NCBI GenBank assembly: GCA_963847345.1
Contig: CAWJZU010000022.1
Span: 372,001 to 436,000, forward strand
DNA from: DATARH01 sp963847345
Lineage (GTDB): Bacteria > Pseudomonadota > Alphaproteobacteria > ATCC43930 > CGMCC-115725
DNA length: 64,000 nucleotides
Direction of reading: 5' to 3'
The position numbers and the translations under genes are program-made. The notes under the pieces were generated by a model that made no database searches, was not told the DNA's origin, and saw only the letters and a list, made by a program, of their open reading frames with translations. Below are positions 38,442-47,001 of this stretch, in pieces; the stretch's first letter is position 1; each line of letters starts with the position of its first letter.

Positions 38442-40243
38442 GAATCGAACACCACATGCGACCAGCGGCGCGACGCCAATCCTTTCGACGGCGACACCCG
38501 GTCGGTTCCCCGCGTTGCGAGCCAGGCGCCGGTCGGTACGCCAAAACCGGTCTTGGCGCGCGCGACGACTTCGTCCGGTAGGCTCGCCTGCGGCGCCCTA
38601 GCGAGCGCGAGCTTGCCCGCCCCTGTCTTCATCGCCGGGATGACCGGCGCGAGCGCGCGCAACAGCGTGAAGTCCACGAACGGCACGCGGATTTCGACGC
38701 CATGCGCCATGCCCGCCCAGTCGGCGTCGCGCAGCAGCTGATTGCGCAGATAATGGTTCGATTCGAGAGCGCAGACCCGCCCGATATCGCTGCCCGGATC
38801 GGGCTGCAGCGCCGCGCCGATCCGACGCCGCGGGCGCAGCCGGCGCAACCCCTCGCGTACTACCGCCGGATCCAGCAGCGCCCGCAACTCATACGGAAGA
38901 AAAAGGCCGCGGCGCAGCAGATAGGCGTCGGCCCAGCTGCGCGAGTATTCGAGCAGACCCGCCGCTTTCGGATGGCTATCGCAGAAGCCGGGGACCAGGT
39001 TTCGCAACAGCGTCCGCGACAGGCGCCCAAGCCCCGGAACCGCGGCAAGCGGTCCGAGACGGTGACGCCACCGCGGCAGGTCGCCAAAGCTCGGATACCC
39101 GGCCAGCAGCTCGTCGCCGCCAATTCCGGACAGCGCGACCTTGAGACCGGCCTCCTTTGCCGCCTTCGCGACAAACCAGGAATTGACGCCGTCGATCGAC
39201 GGCTGATCCATCGCGTCGAGAATATCCGGCAAATCCCGCTCGAACTCGCTGCGATCGACACGCCGGACGATGTGTTCGGCGCCGTAGCGCGCGGCAACTG
39301 TGGCGGCGAGCGGCGTCTCGTCTTCGCTGGTGCCACGGAATTCGTCGAATTGCAGCGTGATCGCCCGTATTTTCGGCTGTCCGGCGTCGCGCAGCAATCC
39401 CAGCATGGCGCCAGAGTCGATGCCGGCCGAGAGGAAAACGCCGATCTCGACATCGGCGAGACGATGCGCCTGGACGCTGTCGAGCGCGCCGGCTCGCACT
39501 TTTTTCGGCAGTTCGCTCGCCGCCCCCCGAGCCCGATAGCCTTCGGCGAGCACCGTCGCAAGCTTGGCGAACGGCTGCGGCTCGCGGGGACCGCCGGCGT
39601 CGATCGTCTGCGTATGGCCGGCCGGCAGCGCACGGATGTGGCGATACAGCGTGAACGGCTCGGGCACGCTGCCGAACAGGTAGAACCCGACCAGCCCGGC
39701 CGGTTCGGGATCGCGCGAAATCTGGCCGTCGGCGAGCAGCGCCTTGACCTGCGACGCGAAACGAAAGGTCCAGCCGTCATTGGCGGTATAGAGCGGCTTG
39801 ATGCCATAAGGATCGCGCGCCAGGAACAATTCGCCGCGGATCTCGTCCCAGATCGCAAAGGCGAACATACCGCGCAGCCGATGCACCATCGCGGCCCCGC
39901 AGCTTGCATACAAATGCAGCAGTATTTCGGTATCGCAGCTGGTGCGAAAGTGCGCCCCCTGGCCTTCGAGTTCGGCGCGCAATTCGGGAAAATTGTAGAT
40001 TTCGCCGTTATACGTGACCGCCAGCCTGCCGTCGGCGCTCGTCATCGGTTGCGCGGCGCGGCTGGACAGATCGAGTATCGCCAACCGCCGGTGCCCCAGC
40101 GCAACGCGGCGGTCATTGCTCCACCACGCACCGCTGCCATCGGGGCCACGCCGGCGCATCGCGTCGCGCGTCCGCAGCAGCTCGCTCGCGTCAGGCGCAG
40201 GCGCCGCGCTATGATACGCAAAAATGCCGTTTATCCCGCACAC
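38429..40243 (-). CDS. asnB: Asparagine synthase-like glutamine amidotransferase (AsnB family)
   Basis: A 604-residue two-domain enzyme. With the GTG start at 40243 the second residue is Cys, which becomes the N-terminal nucleophile of the class II glutaminase domain (CGINGIF); a start at 40300 would bury it. The glutaminase domain also has RRGPDGSG and TYNGEIYNFPELR. The synthetase domain has the SAGIDSG PPi loop and SGIGGDELLAGYPSF. In polysaccharide operons such enzymes often amidate a uronic acid or another carboxyl group rather than making free asparagine; that is an inference here. Confidence 0.88.
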   Translation of the reverse strand: MCGINGIFAYHSAAPAPDASELLRTRDAMRRRGPDGSGAWWSNDRRVALGHRRLAILDLSSRAAQPMTSADGRLAVTYNGEIYNFPELRAELEGQGAHFRTSCDTEILLHLYASCGAAMVHRLRGMFAFAIWDEIRGELFLARDPYGIKPLYTANDGWTFRFASQVKALLADGQISRDPEPAGLVGFYLFGSVPEPFTLYRHIRALPAGHTQTIDAGGPREPQPFAKLATVLAEGYRARGAASELPKKVRAGALDSVQAHRLADVEIGVFLSAGIDSGAMLGLLRDAGQPKIRAITLQFDEFRGTSEDETPLAATVAARYGAEHIVRRVDRSEFERDLPDILDAMDQPSIDGVNSWFVAKAAKEAGLKVALSGIGGDELLAGYPSFGDLPRWRHRLGPLAAVPGLGRLSRTLLRNLVPGFCDSHPKAAGLLEYSRSWADAYLLRRGLFLPYELRALLDPAVVREGLRRLRPRRRIGAALQPDPGSDIGRVCALESNHYLRNQLLRDADWAGMAHGVEIRVPFVDFTLLRALAPVIPAMKTGAGKLALARAPQASLPDEVVARAKTGFGVPTGAWLATRGTDRVSPSKGLASRRWSHVVFDSCRA

Positions 40244-40306
40244 TGATCGCTGCTCAGCAACGCGCATTGCTGCCAGACGAGAAACAAGGCGGTCCGACAC
40301 GCCCGC

Positions 40307-42572
40307 TCAGCTGTAATATGCCTTATAATAGCGCCGACCGTAATAGTACGAATAGGCATCCTTCCCGTATTTCTGCGCCTGGCGTTCGTTGACCAGGTTG
40401 AATGCTATTCCGGCCAGTTTGCGATTCCCGGAAAGGCGTTCGACCGTCTCCTTGACCAGTTCGCGGGCGGTAACTCCCCAACGCACGATCATCACGATCT
40501 TATCGCTGAGATTGGACACAATCACCGGGTCGATAACAAGGCCGCTCGGCGGTGTATCGATGATGACGAGGTCGTAATCCTCCCTGAACCCGGCAACCAA
40601 ACTCTTCATGCGCTCGGAGTTCAGCAAATCCGTCGGGTTTTGCGTCTTTCCGCCGGCCCCTATGGCCCAGTATCCGCCGGCTTGGTAAAAGCGGATTGCT
40701 GTTTCGAGCGTGGCGTCGCCGACCAGCAGTTCGACCAGCCCGGGCTCGTTCTGCAGCCCGAAAACCCGCGTCGCGCTGGGATGCCGCAGATCGGCGTCGA
40801 TGTACAACACCCGCAGTTTTCCCATTGCGGCCGAGGCCGCCAGTGACAGGCTGATCGTCGTCTTGCCCTCTTCCGGCAGCGCCGAAGTCACCTGCACCAC
40901 CTTTGGCGGGTGATCGACATCGGTCATGTGGACCCCGCTGCGCAGCGAGCGGATCGCCTCGCTGTACCGCGACAACGGCTTTATCGTCGGGATCAAATGG
41001 ATCGGCACCTTGGTCCCCTCCGCCGACAGGTCGCGCGAGCTCAAGCGGCTCACCGAGGTCAGCAGCGGCAGACCCAGGAAATCCTCGATCTGTTTTGGCG
41101 TCGTAAACCCGGAATTGAGCTTGTCCTTGGCGAAGGCGCCGCCGACCCCGAAAAACAACCCGATCAGCAGGTTTAGCGCCATGAACCGCGTCGTATTCGG
41201 ATAGCTCGGGTTGGCGGGTGCAAGCGCGGGCGTGATGATCCGAACGTCCTGCGGTTCGAATGTTGATTGCTCCTCGGTGACCTTTGCCTGTTTGAGGAAA
41301 TCCTCGAACAGTGTCTTGTTCACCGCCGCCGTCCGCTCCAGTTCTCGCAGCCGGATCGTCGTCGCGTCGTCCACATTGCTCTGGCCGGTGGCCTGCTGCA
41401 CGTTCTGTTCGAGCGATGCGACGCGAGCCCGGGCCAACTCGTATTCATTGCGGATGCCGGCGGCGAGCCGCGCGGTTTCCGAGCCGATCGACCGTTCGAC
41501 ATCCTGCAGCTGAGCGCGAACGTTGACGACGAGCGGGTGGCCCCTGTTGTACCGCGCCAGCAGATCGGCCTCCTGGGCCGAGATGTTGGCTTGATCCCTC
41601 CGCAAGCTTTGCAGCGTGCTCGCCTTCGCGATGTCCGGCATGTTTTCGAGGCTGCCGCCTTTCGCCTGCAGCGAGCCGAGCAGATCGACGCGGGCCTTTT
41701 TTTGCGCCAGATCGGCACGCGCCTGGATCAGCGTCAGATTGAGCTCGGACAGCTGCTGCTGGTTGAGCGTCGCGCCGCCGCTCTGGACGAGGCTATGTTC
41801 GGCGCGAAATTGCGCGACGGCTTCCTCGGACTGACGAAGCTGCGCGCGCAACCCGACCAGCCGGTCGCCAAGCCACGCCGAAGCCCGTTTTGCCGCCTCT
41901 AAGCGGGCGTCTAGCTTGTCGACCAGGTAGGTCTCGGCGACCGCATTGGCCAGCCGAGCCGCTTCGGCGGGGTCGGGCGAGGTAACCGCGATCGTCAGCA
42001 CGAAGCCCCGCTGCGCGGCGCGCGTGACATTAAGCGAGGCTTTGAGAGCCTCGATGGCGCGCAACTCGGGCACCGGTATCGCCTCGGTGCCAACGCCGAT
42101 CGGCTCCGCCGCGGTCGTCTTCGGATCGCTTTGTTCGGCCCGCCAGGGACCGATCAGACCGAACACGAAACTGCGTACGGCGCCGAATAGCCCGGTCTCG
42201 TCCACGGCAGGGGCTGGTTGGGCGGCGATCGCGGGAAGCGGGGTCAGCTGAGCCCGCTCGACGACCCGCCGCAGAAACACGGTCGAGCGGATGATCGCGA
42301 TCTGGCTGTCGATCACCGCCGCGTTGAGACGCGAACTCGGCAAACATCGCGTCGCCGCCTGGCATCTTCTCTTTTTGCGGGTCGATCAGAACCTGCGCGC
42401 TTGCCGTATACAGGCGGGTCTGGTTGAGTAGATAGGCCGTGCCAACCACGAGCACGATCGCCGTGATCGCGGCGATGAACTTCCAATGCCTCCAGGCAAA
42501 GCTTACCCACTCGCGCAGGTCGAACGCCTCGCGCACGGCGCCGATGCCCGGCTGGTTCCGGTTTTCAGGCAT
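40307..42572 (-). CDS. wzc: Wzc-type polysaccharide co-polymerase / BY-kinase, interrupted by a +1 frameshift
   Basis: Reads as about 754 residues if one base is dropped at the AA pair 42334-42335. The N-terminal Wzz domain has a membrane helix (about residues 32-50). A long coiled-coil periplasmic region and a second helix follow, then a cytoplasmic BY-kinase. This has Walker A in LPEEGKTTISLS, A' in LYIDADLRHPS and B in LVIIDTPPSG. The C-terminus ends in a tyrosine cluster (YSYYYGRRYYKAYYS), the autophosphorylation tail of Wzc. It controls chain length and export with Wza. It heads the 21.8-kb operon and follows the ops-like element. Confidence 0.9.
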
Positions 42573-42643
42573 CGGATGCGGTCGTCCCGGGGAGAAAGGA
42601 CATCGGCTCAGTCGATTTTACCGAAACTCGTCAGTATCAGAAC

Positions 42644-42656
42644 GCACGCTACCGCC
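42644..42656 (-). promoter_or_regulatory. ops-like element in the leader of the polysaccharide operon
   Basis: On the minus strand these 13 bases read GGCGGTAGCGTGC, identical to the enterobacterial ops element at which RfaH is recruited to paused RNA polymerase. It lies 72 bases upstream of the wzc start, in the 265-base gap after wza, in the correct orientation for the operon. No longer JUMPStart sequence is evident around it. A NusG/RfaH-like gene is encoded nearby. Confidence 0.75.
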
Positions 42657-42837
42657 ATTCAGGTGAAGCCGCGGGCCAACCTGTTGTTTTCCCGTGCGGC
42701 AATTCAGCCGACCCGCCGCGGATACTGCCCCTTCGATTGGCCGCGACCCTCGCACAGGCGCCGGTGCGACGCAAGATGTACCCGGAATCAGCCCTTTGTC
42801 GCCGATCCGGATGTCTGAACGTCGGATCGGACCGGCG

Positions 42838-43455
42838 TCAGAAGTATCGGCGCGGCACCTGGATGATGTCACCGGGCAGAATGGGGATTGGCTTCGATGC
42901 GTCGTAGCTGCGCATTTCGCCCTCCCCGGCGTGCTGGATCAGCACCGTCGACTGGGTTGCCCGGTACGTCGTACCGCCGGCGGTCGCGATCGCGCTCATG
43001 ACATTCAAGCCGCTCGAATATGGATAAGAACCCGGCTTTTCAACCTCCCCGAGGATGTAGAACGGGCGGAATTCCAGTATCGAAACAGTGACTTTCGGGT
43101 CCTTCAGGTAGCCGCTGCGAAGGCTGGCTTCGAGCTCCCGCGCCAGATCGTTCCGGGTCAGCCCCGCTGCCTTGACCGTGCCGGCCAACGGCAATGAGAT
43201 GAACCCGCTCGGATCGATCTGATATTCGCCGCTCAGCGAATTTTCGCCAAACACCGTAACTCGGATCTTCTCTCCTGCCTGAAGCTGCGGCGGCGCGGCG
43301 GCAGCGGCGCGGATTTTATCAAGGTCCTCCGGCGTGGCCGATGGGGCACCGGCGCCGCCGCATGAAGTCAGCAGTAGGCAAACCGCAACCGCGAGGCGCA
43401 ATCGTGAACGCCGCGAAACAACGAGATTCGCCGATCGGCGAACGCAATGCAGCAT
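42838..43455 (-). CDS. Polysaccharide export lipoprotein (Wza/GumB/ExoF type)
   Basis: A 205-residue exported lipoprotein with lipobox LLTSC (Cys about residue 32). A polysaccharide export domain follows (LQAGEKIRVTVFGENSLSG, YQIDPSGFISLPLAG), then a SLBB-like part with FYILGEVEKPGSYPY and LPGDIIQVPRRYF. This is the short form, with only one SLBB-like repeat and no helical barrel visible. The ATG has a GGAGGGG ribosome site. It forms, or couples to, the outer-membrane exit for the polymer. Confidence 0.92.
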   Translation of the reverse strand: MLHCVRRSANLVVSRRSRLRLAVAVCLLLTSCGGAGAPSATPEDLDKIRAAAAAPPQLQAGEKIRVTVFGENSLSGEYQIDPSGFISLPLAGTVKAAGLTRNDLARELEASLRSGYLKDPKVTVSILEFRPFYILGEVEKPGSYPYSSGLNVMSAIATAGGTTYRATQSTVLIQHAGEGEMRSYDASKPIPILPGDIIQVPRRYF

Positions 43456-43559
43456 GTCCGATGCCCCTCCGACGCGGATCAGATTCCGTAAAACGCGATC
43501 GCACGCAAGCCTACGAAAGCGCCTTTCGCCGCCCGGGTTGCCCAGGGAACAGAAAAATT

Positions 43560-44313
43560 TCAGGCGGCGAAAAGAAGTCGGGGCCGTTCTGTTCCCAAGA
43601 CCGCGCAGGTCAGCCGGCCGGTGATGAATGCTCCGGTGTCGACATTTATGCGGTTCGGGCGAATTTCGGCTTCCGGCATCGGCGTATGCCCGTGAACGAC
43701 GACCTTGCCGAATTCGTTGCGGATCGTAAAGAAACTCGTCGCGGATCCACAAGAGATCTTCTTCGCGCTGCTGCGTCAACGGAACCCCCGGGCGTACCCC
43801 CGCATGACAAAAGAAATACCCGCCGACACTCAGCCAAAGACGCAGCGAGGCAAAAAACCGTAAATGCGTTGGCGGCAATGCCTTCTCGAACGCCGCGGCG
43901 GCCGCCTTATAGCTGCGACCGCGCATCAATGGTCCGACATCGATGCCGTAAGAATGCAGCGTTTCGAGACCTCCATTGCGCGACCACAGGTCGCCAATGG
44001 ACGGATCGCGCAGGAAACGGGCGAGCATGTCCTCGTGGTTGCCTTTCAGCGCGACGAACTCGGTCGGAAACGGATTGTCGGCAAGGCGCTCGACGACGCC
44101 GCGCGAGTCAGGCCCGCGATCCACATAATCACCGAGCGTGACCGTCAGGGCATGCTCGACGGGAAAGGCCAGCAAGTCATCACGGATTTCTTCGATCATG
44201 CGGTCGAGCAGATCGCGGCAACCGTGAATATCGCCGATCGCGTAGATGCGTCGAGGCTCCGGCGACAGCTTCTGCCGAGCCATTGCCGCCGCCCAGGGTT
44301 GCGGGTTGGCCAT
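43560..44313 (-). CDS. PPP-family serine/threonine (metallo)phosphatase, interrupted by a +1 frameshift
   Basis: Reads as about 250 residues when one base is dropped from the AAA at 43728-43730. The metallophosphatase motifs are in order: GDIHGC, GDYVDRGPDS and GNHEDML near the N-terminus, then CHAGVRPG, and VVVHGHTP after the shift. This is the PP1/PrpA-like bacterial group; substrates can be phosphoproteins or dinucleoside polyphosphates. Start at 44313 or a later ATG at 44283. It lies just before wza and the BY-kinase gene on the same strand, so a role in reversing phosphorylation in the export machinery is possible. Confidence 0.85.
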
Positions 44314-44472
44314 ACGGTGCGATTCTGCCAGCACGGCCCCGCCAGGTCCAGCACGGCGCGGCGTCTCCGGCTACGAAAGCCGAGCCTCCGCGGCAGCGGG
44401 CAGCGCTTGCCGCGCCGCCTCCAGCCTCTTACGATCACGGCCGGATAGGCGGTATCGCCGTCAGAGATCGAC

Positions 44473-45042
44473 ATGAGGATCGCGAACAACGCCGAACCCA
44501 TGGGCATTTTGCCCGCGGAGAGGATTCCGATCGGGCTCGCGTTCGGTGAGCGGTGGTTTGCCGTCAACACGCAGCCTCTCGCCGAAACCCGCGCGCGCCG
44601 AAACCTGGAAAACCAGGGATTCCGCACGTTCTTGCCGCGACGTCGCAAAACGCGCTGTCACGCGCGCCAGCTGACCGTGATCAAAGCGCCGCTGTTTCCA
44701 CGTTACCTGTTTATTGCCTTCGATCCGCTCCGGGACCAGTGGCGCAAGGTCAACAGCACGTTCGGCGTGTCGCGCCTCGTGATGCGCGGCGAGGCGCCGC
44801 ATCCCGTGCCGGACGGCGTCGTCGAGGCGCTGATCGCGGTCACGGTGGATGGTGGTATTGTCGATCTCGCGACGAAGCTGCAGACCGGCGATCCAGTGCG
44901 GGTGATGGCCGGCCCCTTCGCCGAACAGCTCGCGATGCTTGAGCAGCTTGACGCTCTCGGTCGTGCCTGCATCCTGCTCGAAATAATGGGCCGGCAGGTC
45001 CGGGCGACAACCGAGCGGTGCAATCTGATGCCGGCCGGCTGA
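44473..45042 (+). CDS. NusG-like transcription antitermination factor (RfaH-type)
   Basis: A 189-residue paralogue of NusG. The NGN domain begins at about residue 27 with ERWFAVNTQPLAETRARRNLENQGF and continues through KAPLFPRYLFIAFD. The C-terminal part has a KOW-like segment, TGDPVRVMAGPF. NusG proper would sit with secE and ribosomal genes; a copy inside a polysaccharide locus is typical of specialised factors such as RfaH. It is transcribed divergently from the wza/wzc operon, followed 12 bases later by a glycosyltransferase gene, and an ops element lies in the operon leader. Confidence 0.9.
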   Translation: MRIANNAEPMGILPAERIPIGLAFGERWFAVNTQPLAETRARRNLENQGFRTFLPRRRKTRCHARQLTVIKAPLFPRYLFIAFDPLRDQWRKVNSTFGVSRLVMRGEAPHPVPDGVVEALIAVTVDGGIVDLATKLQTGDPVRVMAGPFAEQLAMLEQLDALGRACILLEIMGRQVRATTERCNLMPAG

Positions 45043-45053
45043 CGAGCCGTGCC

Positions 45054-46253
45054 GTGAGTGCTCGACCGGAGCCGACACTATTTTACGTCGTGGACTGGCT
45101 GCCGCCGGATTTTGGCGCTGTTGGCCAATATGCCAGCCAACGCGCCGCCGAAATGGCGCGGGCCGGGCGGCGCGTCTGCCTCATTGGGCTCACCAGCGGC
45201 ACAGAACGCAGAACCGGTTTCGCACTCGGAACAGGCGCTCTCGAAACCGTTCGCCTGCCAGCCGTTTCTTATGACAAGTCGCGTGTCGCCGATCGCCTCG
45301 TATGGACGTTAAGCGTCGGCGTCCGCCTGCTCTGGGAGGTCATTCGCCGCCGCGATTCCTACAGGGCGGAGTTGCTGTTCACCGGGGCGCCGCCGTTTTT
45401 TTTGTATTTCGCCGTTCTGGCGAAACTCATCCGGCAGGTTCGCCTGACGTATCGCATCACCGACTTCTACCCGGAGGTCCTGATCGCCGAATTCGGCGAC
45501 CGGCATCCGTTTCTGTCGTTGTTGCGGCGCGCGACGTGGCTACTGCGTCGACAGGTCGATCGCTTCGAGGTGCTGGGTCTCGATCAGCGCCGCATGCTGA
45601 TTGACGGCGGTATCGGTGCCGAGCGCATCGTGCTGAGACGTGACGCCTCGCCGGTGACCGTGACCGGGACGGAGCCGCCGGCGCCCCGTCCGCCCGAACT
45701 CGGAAATCGCAAGATCCTGCTTTATTCAGGCAATTGCGGCGTGCCTCATGAGATCGAGACCGTGATCGCCGGCCTTGCGCGACACCACCGCGAGGGCAGC
45801 GGGCGTTTCGGCCTGTGGCTGAACGCGGCGGGGCGCAACGCAGACCGGCTCGAAGCGGGGCTGCGCGAGGCGGGTGTGCCGGTGGCGCGCGGCAATACAG
45901 TTCCGCTGGATCAGCTTGCCGGTGTGCTGAGGGCAGCGGACGCCCACCTGATTACGCTGCGGCCGCAGTTTTCCGGCATCGTTCTGCCGTCGAAGATCTA
46001 TGCGTGCCTTGCCACGCGGCAACCGATCGTGTTTGTCGGTCCACAAAGCTCGGACGTGCATTCTCTGTGTCTGGAAAGCGCGTGCGCCTTCTATCAACAG
46101 GTGAATCCCGGCGACCCCGCCGCCTTCGCGGCCGCTCTTGAGCGGCTGATTGATTGGGGCGGCATCGCGTCCTCCACCGTCCCGAACGGTTTCGATACAA
46201 TCCTGCAGCCGGCCCAACCCGGCGAAATCGGAGTGCGCGCAGTGTTGGAGTGA
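45054..46253 (+). CDS. Glycosyltransferase (GT4-like)
   Basis: A 399-residue GT-B protein. It begins LFYVVDWLPPDFGAVGQYASQRA, with TGAPPFFLYFAVLAKLI and ITDFYPEVLIAEFGD in the acceptor half, resembling WbuB-type enzymes, and LLYSGNCGVPHEIETVIAGLA and IVLPSKIYACLATRQPIVFVG in the donor half. Start GTG 45054 is preferred over one at 45018 inside the NusG-like gene. It is the only glycosyltransferase of the locus on the plus strand and is co-transcribed with the antiterminator gene. Confidence 0.85.
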   Translation: MSARPEPTLFYVVDWLPPDFGAVGQYASQRAAEMARAGRRVCLIGLTSGTERRTGFALGTGALETVRLPAVSYDKSRVADRLVWTLSVGVRLLWEVIRRRDSYRAELLFTGAPPFFLYFAVLAKLIRQVRLTYRITDFYPEVLIAEFGDRHPFLSLLRRATWLLRRQVDRFEVLGLDQRRMLIDGGIGAERIVLRRDASPVTVTGTEPPAPRPPELGNRKILLYSGNCGVPHEIETVIAGLARHHREGSGRFGLWLNAAGRNADRLEAGLREAGVPVARGNTVPLDQLAGVLRAADAHLITLRPQFSGIVLPSKIYACLATRQPIVFVGPQSSDVHSLCLESACAFYQQVNPGDPAAFAAALERLIDWGGIASSTVPNGFDTILQPAQPGEIGVRAVLE

Positions 46254-46369
46254 GAGAACGGGGCTCATTCTCGCGATCGGAGCCGGGCGATCTACCGGAG
46301 ATCCCCTTATTCGCGCCTGGCCAAGCACGCCTGACGGTGCGCACATTCCAGCTAAGGCTTGCGGAACGT

Positions 46370-46969
46370 ATGCTACGCCGGAAGATGTCGGCGTCAGCAG
46401 CAGCGGCGGCGCTTGTCCTGCCGCTCCTGGGCTGCGCCTCGACCTCCGAACAGGCCACCCGCGAGGCGGCCGAGCCGAAAACGGTCGCCGCCGCCGTCTG
46501 CCGGGAGATGCGGACTGATGCCGCGGGCGAATGCGATAGTATTTCGCTTGCCGACCGGGCCTCCGAAATCGCCTACGCCACTTGCCTCGACTACAATCGG
46601 CGCGATCTCCGGGGCTGCGGCCAGCTCAGGCAGGCCTATGAAGACGACGTTCGCAGGCAGTTCGCGGCACAAGCGCCTACGATCGCCGGCACCTCATTAT
46701 CCGAAAAGCTGAGCGCGCTTGCCGGTCTTGCGCCGAGCGAGCGGTACCGCACCACCGAAGCGCTCTACAAGGCGGCCAACAGCGACGCCGACACGTTCGA
46801 GGCGGCTTTGCTGATTCCCGAGGTGCGGAAGAAGATCGAAGCCGCGCTCGGGAAGCGCCTTTCCGATGATCAACTACGCTCGTTGATCGATCGCAACCGG
46901 GCCGAAGCTATTTATTGGTACGGATATTTGCAGCATCTGCGGCCGGCTCGAGAGGCCGCCGAAGAATGA
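46370..46969 (+). CDS. Lipoprotein of unknown function
   Basis: A 199-residue predicted lipoprotein: a short positively charged start, a hydrophobic stretch of Ala/Leu residues and a lipobox LLGC (Cys about residue 21). The mature part is mostly helical, with several cysteines and a conserved-looking IYWYGYLQHLRPAREAAEE end. I do not recognise the family. It follows the glycosyltransferase gene after 116 bases. Position suggests an envelope role linked to the polysaccharide locus, but there is no direct evidence. Confidence 0.65.
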   Translation: MLRRKMSASAAAAALVLPLLGCASTSEQATREAAEPKTVAAAVCREMRTDAAGECDSISLADRASEIAYATCLDYNRRDLRGCGQLRQAYEDDVRRQFAAQAPTIAGTSLSEKLSALAGLAPSERYRTTEALYKAANSDADTFEAALLIPEVRKKIEAALGKRLSDDQLRSLIDRNRAEAIYWYGYLQHLRPAREAAEE

Positions 46970-47001
46970 CCGGACGGGCTACCCGGCGGATAAAACGCAT
47001 G

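Noticed and set aside
38702..40246. A 514-codon open frame on the plus strand opposite asnB
   Set aside because: It is a mirror frame of the asparagine-synthase-like gene; no motif, and composition typical of an antisense shadow.
42838..44334. Single 498-residue fusion of a phosphatase and an export lipoprotein
   Set aside because: The join region is not protein-like, the lipoprotein has its own ATG, ribosome site and lipobox, and the phosphatase end (VVVHGHTP) is recovered in another frame after one extra base.
20802..46253. Exosortase/PEP-CTERM type exopolysaccharide system
   Set aside because: A VanZ-like gene, an AsnB-like gene and Wzc are present, but no exosortase or PEP-CTERM motif was seen.
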